DNA of 37,941 bases from Cruorifilaria tuberocauda (lineage: Eukaryota > Nematoda > Chromadorea > Rhabditida > Onchocercidae): assembly GCA_013365365.1 (NCBI GenBank), contig JABVXU010000520.1, positions 1-37,941 on the forward strand, given 5' to 3'. This document shows positions 19,247-34,736 of the stretch, in pieces. How positions within the stretch are numbered: the stretch's first letter is position 1; each line of letters begins with the position of its first letter. The translations under genes were made by a program, and so were the position numbers. The notes beneath the pieces were generated by a model. The model saw only the letters and a list, made by a program, of their open reading frames with translations, searched no databases and was not told the DNA's origin.

Positions 19247-22200
19247 ATGGAGAAAGGAAGAGAAAGTGCTATTGATAGCACTGATACCACAACATACAAT
19301 GCTAAATTTCTATTTCTGCGAACTATTAGAATTAATATACCGTTATGGTTATATTCCATTACATGCTTCATGTATTATCCGATTTTTCAATCATTGGTTT
19401 ATCAAAAGGTTAGTCTCTTCATCTTTTTTTCTCTTTGATTTTTTTATTTTATTTAAGGATATGATGAAATATATATAGTATCGATTGAATAATATACCTG
19501 AGTGATATGAAATAAGCTGTTTTTCCAAAAACCTTTAAAAAATTAAACGAATATGTTTCATTCTAATTTGGTTACATGAACGTATCGGCGACTATCGATT
19601 TATCCTTCAGAATTTTTTTTTTAGCAATTTTAAGAAGTTCATATATACTATTATGAAAAGGTCATAGTGTTCTGTTATTATGAGATATGGCTGAAAACCT
19701 CAAACCTATCATGGCTAATAATTATTGAAATTATCGAGGAAACCGTACGATGTTTTCCTGTTGCATGCAGGTGATAAAGGTAAAGGACGGGATGATCCAT
19801 TACAATATTACCTAACTAGTAATTATCCTAATTAGCATTGCTTTTAATTTTGAAGACAATTTATATATTATCTTCGATCGTGTTGTAGTTTACTGATTGG
19901 CTTTCTCTCTTGTTAGTACACTCCTAAAGGAATAATAATTTTTATTTAATAGTATTATTTAATCTGTCAATTTCAGCTTGTGGAGTAAAATCTCGTATTT
20001 TCTCCTTTCCATTATTACTTTTGTTATTTTTAGGCATGTTTGCAGTATGGGAATCAAATAGGCATTGATCTGAACTGTTCACATTCTCAAATTTCATCTA
20101 ATACAGAATTGCAAGCGATAGCAAATTGGATACTTTTGTTATGGTCCAATTTTGATTTTTTTTTTTGTGAGAATATGTTTAGCTAATTGTTTATTTCATT
20201 AAACAAGCATTAAAGCCAGGAAGGTTAAGTCGGTTTTTTCGATATGTAAGTTGATTGCTTTTATGATCATAAACTCCAGAATGTTTTATTGATGGAAGAG
20301 TTTGAAGTGATTTCAAAAAAAGAAATTTTCAGCAGTATCGCAATTTGTTCGCTTGGAATTTTTACATCTGCAATGATTGGACGACTTGGTGATACGAAAT
20401 CTCGAAAAGCGGCGTTGTTAATACCATTCTGTGGACTTGTACTTGAAGGTATCTCATTGGTGATCCAGTCGTATTATATGGAGGTAAACAATTAAAAAAA
20501 TCTTCTTTCTTAACGCATTGTGTAATGTTTTCATGTACCATCACTTTGTTAAATAAAAACTTAAATCTTTTTTAATATAAGCTTCATAATTTTTCCGGCT
20601 AACAATTGTTAATGAGTTTGAAATATCAAAATTTTCTAACGATTTAATCTTTTGAGTTTATTTCAGCTTTCAATATATTGGTTAATTGGAAGTGAAGCGC
20701 TTTTCGCAGTTTTTGGTGGCTATATGTCCATTTTTTCGGCATTTTTTGCTTATGCCACTGATTCCGTTCGCAATCATCCGCCAAAGTGTCGATCACTGAT
20801 TATTGCAGTTTTAGAGGGTATTATTGGATTTGGAGGTAAGAAATTTGAGCTTTTTGAAATTCGAATTTTAATTCTAATCTTCTTGCAGGTACAGTCGGTT
20901 ACTTATGCTCGTTTTTGCTAAAACTTTGGGGATTCGTTGGTTTATTTACAGCATTTCTGATAATATATATCATTTGTTTTGTGGCAGTATTTCTTCTTCC
21001 ATCCATAAACAACAGTAACACACAAACAACATATAAAAAAGATATGTTTGGATTCGATTTAATCGTAAGTAATTTTCTAGTCTTCATCATGGATATTATT
21101 TTTATTATGATTACGAGTGTAACAGCTAGACATCTGTAAGTGATGAAAGTTCATAAGTTCATTTGAAGGAAGTAAAATGACAAACTTCCATTTTGACGAA
21201 AATGTAGTTGCAAAATCAAAATTCATACCAAAATGGAGTTTAACAAAGTCTTATTATGCAATGATGCATTGAAAAAGTAACAAAAGATTTGAATTTATGT
21301 ATTTGAAGGCAAAATTCTATTAAACACTGATTTTTTGGCTAATAGAACTTACGATCAGCGGTTTAAAATTAGAGGAAAGTGAGATTGTGATGACCTTCAA
21401 AAGTATTGCAGAAATTTTTATGGCGGCAGAAAAGAATTCATAATTTCATAGCTGTAATCGTAGCATTCGCTGTTTCTTTTTTCACGTTCATAGGTCAGTA
21501 GTATTTGAAATTTTTTGAAAATAAAATTTGTTTGTACAATTTCGATCGTAACTAATCCATTTTACCAGTTATCTACTCTGAGTCTCAAGAAAAAACTGTT
21601 TTTGGTCCTCTCATTTATAATGCTTTGAATATTTTTCTAGTAGGATTGAGCAGTTAAGATGTGAATAATGATTTACTTATGATCTATCATTGCATCTACC
21701 TTTTATGCCATTGTACATGATGAAAAATAAAAAAAATGAAAATAACTAAAACTTCAAGAAAATTTCTTGAGATCTCTTATTCAATAATCTTTGGTGCTTT
21801 TAGGTTCAACGCACATTTCATTTTATTATTTGAAATTTCGATTTGGTTGGGATGCTGCATTGTATGGATTACTTAAAGGGCCTGCACAAGGATTTGCAGT
21901 GTTAAATGTGACTAACTTTAGATTTTTCTAAATGTAGATTATTTTATTGTTTGTAATTCATGGATACAAAGTTCTTCATTTATTGAATTGAAAATTAGTT
22001 TTTATCAACTCTCAGTTGTTGCTTCGATCTTAATCATTGATTTTTATGTGGTGACTTTATAGGTATTGTTTGTTTATCCGTTATTACGAACACATAATTT
22101 TACCGATCGAAAGCTTGCTCTTATTGGATTAATTTCGAGAGCGTTAGGTAGACTGTGGCTTGCTGTTACATGGAGTACACCAACTACGTTTTTATGTTAG

Positions 22201-23082
22201 ATGATATTTCTTTCCTTTTTAAAATACTTTAATACCTACTATATGGATTTGCGCTATGTGCGTAAACAATTGTTAGAATGCTGCATTTTTGGCGAATAAA
22301 ATTCTATTATGATAAATCCAACTAGAGTAGATTTTATGATATGGATTTTTATTATTCCAATCATTTTTTGCATTGATTTGCCGTTAGAGATTTGTATCGT
22401 ATTAAATCTAAAATATATTGTCATTCTTTATGGATGTAAAACGTATGTCTTTTTCATTAAAGTTTGAAGTTCTAAAACTCATAAAATTAATCCGCACTTT
22501 TTCAGTGGTGCTTTTTGATTCATTTACACGTTTTGCTGCCACTGGAATAAGAGCAGTATCGGCGAACATCGTACCAGTTCGGAATCATGGTATGTATTCT
22601 CTGTTCAATGTTGATGATATTTTTTACATTAGTAGTAAAGAAAATGCTTTCGCTAGATGATTTATTTGCTCATATGCAGACAACATTTGCTTAAATGAAA
22701 TTTCGATGTTTAAAATAATTAAAATTTGAAATCAATTTAATCTGATTAGATTTTTAAAACGATTTCGATCATTTTCGTAAATGATAATTTCAGATGCTTA
22801 TTTATATCATTTGTCATGTTGATTACCAAAATGCATGCAAATAGAAATAGATATTCAGTAGTCCATCTACGAAATTTCAAATTCCTCTTGAATTCTCACG
22901 GTATTCATTTAGTTCCGAATTTAGGATCCATGTTTACGTTGTTTGCGGTAACAGAAGCATTGAGCAACTTGATGGCTGCCATAATATTTCATACACTTTT
23001 CCCGCTATCGCTCAATTTCCTGTCTCAATTGTCATTTTATATTCTTGCTGTCTTAATGTTGATTCCAACAGTTATATTTTAG
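19247..23082 (+). CDS. SLC46 / proton-coupled folate transporter-like MFS protein
   Basis: Exons: 19247-19408, 20034-20143, 20333-20483, 20667-20835, 20889-21064, 21412-21493, 21804-21907, 22063-22195, 22506-22589, 22925-23082. They total 1329 nt, 442 aa plus TAG, close to human PCFT (459 aa). TM1 follows IPLWLYSITCFMYYPIFQS. Loop 2-3 carries the MFS motif GRLGDTKSRK (107-116), whose Asp111 and Arg115 align with PCFT Asp109/Arg113. TM5 has VLEGIIGFGG with Glu191 at the position of PCFT Glu185. Later segments include YYLKFRFGWDAALYG, TGIRAVSANIVPVRNHG and a C-terminal helix ending LMLIPTVIF. The expected role is 12-TM, proton-driven uptake of a small organic anion; the substrate cannot be read from sequence. 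Uncertain points: the exon-2 donor is non-consensus (TTATG|GTCCAA), exon 3 may start at 20333 or 20336, and exon 10 at 22913 or 22925 (all in frame). Confidence 0.82.
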
Positions 23083-25019
23083 TAGGTTTATTCTGAATGT
23101 CTGAATTTTCATTCTAGACAGTGTAACAATTTATTCTTGCTGTCATGTTCTCGTTCCATAAAGCGGCAAACAGGAATCAGTGACTAGTGAAAACAAATAT
23201 TTTGAATGAAGTTCAATTCCTTTCGGAAAGTTTAAGAAATAAAATTTACCTTGTATCGAACTTCCGATTTATTGAAGTCTTTTTTCTCTCGAAAGTATCA
23301 GATTTATTAATAACATGATTTTTCAGTTTATTACCAGAACAAGAGACAAATATCACAGAATGATGTTGATTCAGCTGCGGCTTCGATTTTTCAATCGTTA
23401 AGTGTTTGAAATTTGCATGATCTAAGACTCAAGAATTAATGAACCAAATCAATCCCGATTTGGACTTTGATTATCAAATTGTTTAAATGCACTAAGAACT
23501 AGATTTCTTCTAATAAAAGAGATCTTCCGAAAAACTTATCGGAAACCTTCTTTAATATTATTTGCAGAAAAAAATAAGGATCTAGATAACTTTCATGCAA
23601 ACCACTACTCTTAGTTTTGGTGTTTCTAGATTAATAAAAGTTGTTTCGTTATTTCTTCTAGTAGTATTGTAATCGACCGGTATTTTTTGTTATTTGTATC
23701 TGTTTTAATCTTATCATACATTAAAATACAATCGATGAATAATCAAAAGCTACAAGTGCCTCATTTTATCACTTGATACAACATCACTGATAATATCGCA
23801 TCATATGCATGCCATAAATAATATCTGTCGATTCTTCGTTCATTTGATATTAAAGTATAAAAAACCTTTTGCGAATTGTGTTTTCAAGCGTGCAAAACCA
23901 TCATGTTAGGAAAGACTGGTACTTCACCAGTCACCAATACCTCTTCCTAAACGCTCAATAAAACAGGTATGAATTTAGGTGTACAAGGCTATGAAGTTGC
24001 TTATGAAAGTTAAAGCAACTTTTGAGTGCGCAAAAACAGTTGATTGTTTAACAGTTTAAATCCTCCTTCAGAGTAGCAAAAATTCAAAAATCAAAATAAT
24101 CCTTAAACTGTCTCAAAATCAGATAAACATAAAAGAATAAATCATAAGAGATTTTGTTCCCTTCCCGACTAAAATAAAGACAACACATCAATTTATGATC
24201 TAGATAATTTCCACCGAGAAGACTTTGCCTCAGACAAAAAGTAAACAAAACTGCCAGAAAATGAAATAGCAGTATTAAGCGATGGAAATGAATCTTTTTC
24301 CAAACATACACTATAGAAGACGAAGACCTACTGCTTTCAATTCCCAAGCAAATACTACATGAAATAACATTCCTCGTGAAAAATATTAGTTAAAGTTGTT
24401 CTTCCACAACAAACATTTTTTTTTCAAAATTTGTTCGTCCACGGAAGCTTATAGAATTCAGTGTAGTTTTCGCCTGTTATTCTTATTCACAAAATTGTAA
24501 ACGACCAAGATCCAAAACTTCACTTTCAGTTCTATATTTATTACGCCTTCTACAGTAACTTTACTGAATGATATGTTACGCTGACACGATGTAAGAATTA
24601 CTACAACAGAGGAGGTACAAATGAGTAGCTAGTAAGGAAAACGAAGCCAAAAACCATATCTATTTTTACGAAATCACTGGTTTATATCGTTTTAATACTA
24701 TGTTTAGGATGTTTTAATCTCATTTTCTGCATAATGAAAAAAGTATTTGTTTAGTTTCTCTTTCCTCTAATTTTGCAATTTTTGATTTATTAAGACTTAT
24801 GGAAAACTGGAATAAGAATTGTAAATTATTAAAGAACGAGCAAATAAACTGCATAGTATGAAATAATGAATTAAATTCCTCTAGAAACACACCAAAAAAT
24901 TTGTCCCAGAAAAATGCTCGGTGTGTTTTCATAGAAACGAAAATAAATTGCGATAAAAAGTGAAATCAAAAATAATAATGGAAGATGAAGACAGTTGCTG
25001 ATACTTGCCGCATTTGGAC
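23083..25019. other. Spacer between two convergent genes
   Basis: It holds the 3' UTR of the SLC46-like gene and, on the other strand, that of the phosphatase. Minus-strand poly(A)-signal candidates (TTTATT on the plus strand) occur at 24786-24791 and near 24537. The open frames at 24084-24347 and 24720-24932 (minus) have no family resemblance and lack splice or start context. The base composition is less extreme than in the other spacers. Confidence 0.5.
23238..23243 (+). terminator. Probable poly(A) signal of the SLC46-like gene
   Basis: AATAAA 156 nt after the stop, in GAAATAAAATTTACC. Confidence 0.45.
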
Positions 25020-28115
<3,096 letters not shown>

Positions 28116-28131
28116 AACTGTGATATTCAAC
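28116..28131 (-). promoter_or_regulatory. gsp-1: Likely spliced-leader acceptor of the PP1 gene
   Basis: On the minus strand GAATATCACAG|TTATGGCC places the acceptor two bases before the start codon, a layout typical of trans-spliced nematode mRNAs. No leader gene is present in the window. Confidence 0.5.
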
Positions 28132-28281
28132 AGTTATTACAGGCAAGACCTGAGTAAGACCACTTGTCTAATATTATTTCTAAAATTAATTATTATCTAC
28201 AAAATTGAACATATTTCTTTCAAAAGCCTACACTCATCCTTGCAATAATACCGTAAGCACTCGTATAAAAGATAGTGCAAA

Positions 28282-28423
28282 AAAACTTGGCATATTAAAC
28301 GCGTTCGTATATCTTAATTCATAAAACACGTACGTCAACCCAGACAATATTTCAGTGTAGAAAAATTAGGTATACTAAAGGTATAAAATGGTACATATTA
28401 ATTCATAAAATACGTACGTCAAC
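28282..28423. repeat. 84-bp direct duplication upstream of PP1
   Basis: TTAATTCATAAAACACGTAC and ATTAATTCATAAAATACGTAC, each followed by GTCAAC, are 84 bp apart (28307-28339 and 28391-28423). The sequence before each core (AAACTTGGCATATTAAA / AAATTAGGTATACTAAA) is also related. The duplication lies 170-310 bp upstream of the PP1 start and may be in its promoter. Confidence 0.65.
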
Positions 28424-29018
28424 ACTCACCAATACTTCTAACACACAAACAACTCACGTAACCAACCAGCCCTCAACTTCCAGTAACAAATGAAACTGGC
28501 CGAGCGTCAAGTTCTTTTAAAGCCTACCGTTAATATCCTTTCAAAATCAACGCCAGGTACTGCAGCTCTATAGCATATTGTTATTTGATTAGGAAATATT
28601 GGATTGGATCAATTGATCAGTTAATTAATTAATTAATTAGTTAGTGAATGGATAGATGATTACAGTAAATAACATGGCAGTCAGATCTTTTTGTGATGCG
28701 TGGGATATTGGATATTACTGCAGGACATTCGTGGTAATTAATGAGTTGCAATTAAATCAGATTTGAACTGAAATGCATATTCCAGATGTATTCCTTTACT
28801 TTTCCTCCTCTAACATGAACTTAACGTGACCTGTAATACTTCAGGAGAGAGATCGAGTAATAAGCTTGTTTTATCATTTGATGCATTCTACTGCTTAATC
28901 GTTTTGTTGATTTTGGTATTGAATTCTTGATATTCTAAAGTTTTCGTACTTCTCTATTTAAATGTAATTCATGTAATTCCATTTTACATGATGTCGATTT
29001 CATTAATGACAATAGTTG

Positions 29019-29063
29019 GTGTATGTACGTATGTATACGTGTGTACGTGTACGTATGCATACA
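29019..29063. repeat. 45-nt perfectly alternating purine-pyrimidine tract
   Basis: GTGTATGTACGTATGTATAC continues through CGTGTGTACGTGTACGTATGCATACA with no break in alternation. Such tracts can adopt Z-form DNA or expand as dinucleotide repeats. Confidence 0.8.
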
Positions 29064-32000
29064 GTGCTATCAGTTAGTTTTACTAAGAGATGAGTGATTC
29101 AATCTAAAATATACATTTGTATTGCTTTTAAGAAGGTTACTTTTTACATATGGATTTTTTTTCCTTCTGGCATAAGATCTATTAACTATGATATGCATTA
29201 ATATTTTACAAGGAATACTCTAGCTAACAATTCTGATTCATCAATTTTTCAATATTGAAATTTCATTTTTAAAAATATTATCAATAAATTCCATATTATG
29301 AAAGTTTACATTTTCTTTTTTTAGGTTTGAAACGTTGTTCTTTTTTTGAAGCGAACAATATTGAATTTCTTTTTTTCTTTATGAATTTCTTGAAATGAAA
29401 ATTAAAGGAAAAATTTCGTTTAGACTGTATATTTTTGAAATGAAACTAGGAGCATTACAGGTATTGTAATTTTGTTAGGACCTAAAATTTAGTTTTATTT
29501 TTTGCTAAACAACAAAAGTGCTTTGATAAATAGATAGCCTATCCGATTTTCGAAAATTATTGGAGTAGAATAATATCATTTAAGTGGAAATTTTTGAAAT
29601 TTCCGTTTTCCCCTCAAATGGCACTTCCTTTGTGTAACTTGCGAATTATCTTAAATTACGGGCTTTGATCAGTGGATAATAAAACGGAAGGTGGTGGAAT
29701 AAATAACTGATTTATTATGCTATTGTTTCTTTCGATCCGTCTGCTCTCGAGTGATTTTATTTTCCTTTTTCCAATTCTAAAAAAAAATATGCCCTGTTTA
29801 TTTATTATCGGCAAGTTTTGTGTATTGGAAAAAGCTTAATTGTTTCCTTTTCTCTCCATCTCATCCCTATCTTATTTTATCTTACTATTTTTAAACAAAT
29901 TTAACAGTTGACATTAATTTCATCGGAAACATTGCAAGGAAACATTGATTTCACCCACAATTGTGCACTACAAACAAAAAGTTTATTTTCATCATTTCAT
30001 ACCCTTCATTTCTACTATTTCTCTTTTTTACGTGAAATAGAACCTTGTATCTGTAAAAGATTCGGAATAATTACCATAATCAAAACTTTAATTAAAAGAT
30101 GCATAAGGCAACTTTTAACAATCAACGTATAATACTATGACCTTGATATGATATCCTAAATATCATAAAACGCAATAAAAGATACTCAATATTCTGTTAA
30201 GGAAGGATTTGATACTTTTATAAATTTCATAATTTTGTATTATTTCTGAAGAAAATTTATTTTAAGTGAATAGCGGCATTCCCTCTTATCACCATCTCTC
30301 TTTACCACAATTTATCACAATCACAATATCTTTATCACAATTACTTAGCAAATGGGATTTATGTGAAATTAAAATTAGCTTATTGCGACGTTATTAATTA
30401 TTATCAATAATTATTAAAATTTTGAAGAGAATTACGAAATTATTCATTTACAATAAATTTTTTTATTTTAATAGTTTCTATTCATTAGTAATATTTTTTT
30501 CAACTGTTATTCTTTAGAAAAAAATTTCAAGCGTAAAAAATAATGATGGAAAATGTTTTCCGCATGACTAATGAATGTTTGTATGGCTTTTCCAAGGATA
30601 TATGTATGATTTAATTATAAGTATGATTTAATTATAGGTCTCTATTTCATATTAAAATTCGGAAATTGATCACGATCCCGAGAAACTCAAAATTAATGTG
30701 GAGATTTTAGAGGTTAAGAATAATCATTAAATTTCTTTTAAGACTGAATGAGATACAGGTAGAAAAAGATAGGAAACGAAAAGAACGAAAAGAAAAATTA
30801 TTAACAGATGTTATTTGCAAGGTTTTTTGGTTATCGTTATATATTTTGAGTTTTCCTTTAGAGAATTTTTTATTACTTCACTTCTCTTCATCTACCACTG
30901 TAATTAATTATCGGTTTAGCTAAATACAAAGGATACTTTGTGGCAGATACTTCTCATCGATAAATCTTCAAATCCTACTTAATCCAGAATTTGATAAAAG
31001 AAATGCAAAAAAAGATTTTAAAAAATAGGGAAAAAGAGAGGGAAATGAATGGAAAATAAACATAAAAATTTGTTTTATTTAAATTGATTTAATAATTTTA
31101 AAAGAAAAAAAAAGTATTAAAATGTTTGAATTGTTAGCAACGAGAAATGAACAAATATTACCGTCCAATATTTCGTAATATTTTGATTCTCCTAAAATGA
31201 TGATACGATTGCTATTTGCATTTTCTCAGCTGTAATTTTAAATTTAAAAAAAAAAGAGTGGTGAAATGGATGAGTCAATGATAATCGAAGCTATCTTTCC
31301 CACATCGATTTCTATTTCCTTTTAACATTTTCACAATCTTTCTTTACTGGTCAAATTGCTGTGGGGAATATAAAATTCTTCACTCATCACCAAAATTAAC
31401 TTTAAGGTAAAAGAAAGTGCAACTTTACAGAATCAGAGAATGAATATACTTTGTATATGATACGATTTGACCTATGAACCAAGAAGAAATGATCCTTGAA
31501 GTTTTAGTAAGTATTGAGAATGAAACAATTTAGTATAAATTTTGAAAATTAGCAAATTAATTTTCGAAGTGGCTATAATGCCGGTTATTTTACAGATGAT
31601 TTCAAATATTAATGAAACTATAAATTTCTTAAACTATAAATTGCAATAATTTTTCTTTGAAAACAACTTTCATGAATTTTTTGTGATAAATTCATAAAAA
31701 CTTGCTTACTGATTAAAATTTGCCACTTATTGATACTTTTTAAAATGAACTCTTAATTTTAAGTCTTTTAACTGTAACATGGAATTTTATAGTGAGATGA
31801 CCTTGATTAAACTGTAATTCAATAGGACGATAACATAAGTTTGATAGAAGATTCCAAGTGTGCTCAAGCTTACATTGATTCCTTAATTTCTAGGATTAAA
31901 AAGATTTTTCGGGAATGACGTAAGTTAATTTTGAAAGATAAAGAAGTTTTTGAAGAGCAAGCTTGACAAATACAATTACAAGTTTAAATTAAATTATGAC

Positions 32001-32105
32001 AGTTTAAGTATGATAGTTTATTTTGAGTAATTTTGTAAGAAAAAGATTTTTAAATATTTTAGAATGTGGAAGATCATGAAAATCTAGAGTAGAATAATGA
32101 AAAAA

Positions 32106-32117
32106 GGGAGAGAAAGG

Positions 32118-32147
<30 letters not shown>
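32106..32147. repeat. (GA)n tract 1
   Basis: GGGAGAGAAAGGGAGAGAGAG and onward GAGA repeats in the intergenic region. Confidence 0.85.
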
Positions 32148-32148
<1 letters not shown>

Positions 32149-32563
32149 CAAAACAACAGGATTTCTTTACACAATGGAATTTATCTATTCGTAATTGTTT
32201 CCAATGATATTTTAAAATTTAGCTTATGTAAAGATGACTCATCAATAATTTCCTTTGTTATAATTAACTTCTTCGTATTTGTCTCTCGCTTTTTTTTTGC
32301 CAGCTGAGTAAATTAAAATTTCATTTGAAAATTTATTTGTTTAAAAAAAGATTACAACATTATCGTTATCACTATCATTATCATTATCAATGCCTGATTA
32401 GTTTCGCGGAATTTCTTTCATTCCTTTCTTTTTTTTTCAACCTACTTCATCTCCAATATCGTTAGCTTATTCAAAATTTACCATTTGTGTGAATGTGACT
32501 AAAACATCTTTGTCCCTCTCTTCCTTCTCCCATACATGAAAAATGAGATAATGGAAAGAAAGG

Positions 32564-32601
32564 GGAGGAGAGAGAGAGAGAGAGGGAGATAAAGAGAGAG
32601 A
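32564..32601. repeat. (GA)n tract 2
   Basis: GAGGAGAGAGAGAGAGAGAG followed by GGAGATAAAGAGAGAGA. Confidence 0.85.
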
Positions 32602-32826
32602 TATTTGATTTAAAAAAAGCTGTCAGAGGGAAGAAGCTGTATTTTCTCGTAACATTCCTCTCTTGGTCAATTTTCTTGCTTATAACACAACTAACCATCG
32701 TTCGATCTTTAATCTGAGAAATAGTAAATTCCATATCATACGTATTATATGTATTTCAGTTCATTTCTTCAATTAAATTTTAGATAATTGAAGTAAAAGT
32801 AAAATTTTAATTAATGAATTCGTTAG

Positions 32827-32857
32827 AAGAAAGAGAGAGAGAGAGAGAGAGAGAGAT
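32827..32857. repeat. (GA)n tract 3
   Basis: GAAGAAAGAGAGAGAGAGAG run, nearly pure GA after position 32833. Confidence 0.85.
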
Positions 32858-33042
32858 TTTAGTAAGGAAAAAGGATGAAAAATGATCTAAAATAAGTAAA
32901 GGAAAATTTCTCTTCTAAATTTTCTCGTTTATTTCTTTCTTTCCAAAAATTATCCTATCTAAGTGATTACATTTTTTACTTCCTCAATTTTTTTTCAGCA
33001 TTTTGAGAGATATAATATATCATTTATTAATTGATTTCTAGT

Positions 33043-33078
<36 letters not shown>

Positions 33079-33090
33079 GGAAGAGAGGAT
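33043..33090. repeat. (GA)n tract 4
   Basis: A run of GA dinucleotides from 33045 to about 33074, followed by GGAAGGAAGAGAGGATTGG. Confidence 0.85.
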
Positions 33091-34286
33091 TGGAGGATGA
33101 AGGATAGATATTACTTTCGATGATCTACAAAAAGAAATCAATCGTGCTAGATATGTGGTAAGTTTTTAAAGAAGGAATTGTCAGATAAGTTTTCACTCAA
33201 TTCACTTGTCAATGTTGATAGAATTGATTACCAACTCTTGTCTTCTAGAAATTATCATTTGAAAGCATCAGCATCTCTACTTTTGTCATATGTTTGTAGC
33301 TATAAGCTAAAGTGAAATTTCTTATTTAGTGATCATTAAATCATTTGATAAATGATTACTTCGAGTATTTATTACTGAAGAAATAAATGCATTGAGAACA
33401 GTTAGATTGTTTAATTGGCGTTATCGAGAGAAAAAATGACATTGAGGAAATATGGTAAGTGTTTAGATGGAGAAAAAATAATAATAAGTGGATTTTATAT
33501 GAGTTAGTGATAAAGGAAAGTTTTAAAAGAAAATGATTGATTTTTTTTTTTTAAATGAAGATAGAGATATTGCATGAAACATGGGAAACATCATTGCTAA
33601 AACAAAAAATGAGAAGAGGGAAAAATGAAATTCATGCATTGGCTTATATAACATTCTTGCAAAATTGCTAACATCTTATTGCATTTGAATATTAGGTGGT
33701 TTTATTAACATTAGATAATTGTAATATTTTAATAGTTTTGTCATTATAATATTTCAAATAATTTTTTATGATATTTTTTCACATTTAATCAAAGAATTAA
33801 ATCGGAGAATTAATTTCTGATCGGAAAAAGAAAAGAAATATTAGAAATTGATTTTTGATTTCCTGTTTTTTTTTTTGCTACTGTTATTGTTGAAAAATGA
33901 TTGCGTAAGAAAATACAAAAATGAAAATGTTACTATATCAAATAAGTATTGTTACTCTTAGTTTGAGCGCAAGCAAATAGCATATTTGTTTATTTGTTCT
34001 TTTTTTGGCAACGAAGAATCAATTGTGTGGAAAAATTTTCGAAATTTTTATACACGTGAATAATTTAAATTTTACATTGAATAATTTAAATTTGAAATCT
34101 ATCAATTCTATAATACGTGAAAAATTTTCATAATATATATATATATTTTTTTATATATATACGTACATAATAGTGCTGCTTTCCCATGTATAGTCATCGT
34201 TGGTTATATGATAATCATATTTTTATCATTTTATTGTTGTCATCTAGCACTTTTGGAATTGATCTAAAGCATAATGAAACCATTAT

Positions 34287-34380
34287 TGTTATTATTATTA
34301 TTATTTATTATTATTATTATTATTGTTATTGTTATTGTTATTGTTATTATTAATTATTGATATTATTATTAATTATTGTT
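34287..34380. repeat. ATT/GTT microsatellite
   Basis: TTATTATTATTATT blocks alternate with four TTATTG units and then degenerate TTATTAATTATTG repeats. Confidence 0.8.
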
Positions 34381-34712
34381 AAATTATTATTATTTATAAT
34401 ATAATTGTTTTCTACTGTATAATTTGAATGTAAGAGAAATATTATAAAAAAGAATGGAATAAAGAAGAGAAATTTTATAGAATTAAAGAAAGAAATTTGA
34501 GATATTCATAGAAAATAATCAGTATTGAAATTTCTTAAAATCAATCGATATTTATGATAATAAAAAAATTGTTGTTGCGATAGATTTTGAAATCAATTTA
34601 AAAATTTTACTCCCATCTAATATGATCGTACTGTACAGCATTAAGGAATGAGTATAAATGATTGAAGGAACGAGCTATCGAGTGGAAACAGGTCGAGGAG
34701 AGGTTTGATTTG

Positions 34713-34736
34713 GTTTGGTTTGCTCATTAACCAAAC
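34713..34736. repeat. Short inverted repeat
   Basis: GTTTGGTT and AACCAAAC form an 8-bp stem around an 8-nt loop (TGCTCATT). Isolated in spacer DNA; no known role. Confidence 0.5.

Noticed and set aside
23880..23960. Possible tRNA or small structured RNA (short stem GACTGGTACTTCACCAGTC)
   Set aside because: The stem is real but short; there are no conserved tRNA box A/B sequences and no cloverleaf.
32471..32734. 87-codon minus-strand ORF with Leu-Ser repeats
   Set aside because: Spans a (GA)n tract read as Leu-Ser; no homology.
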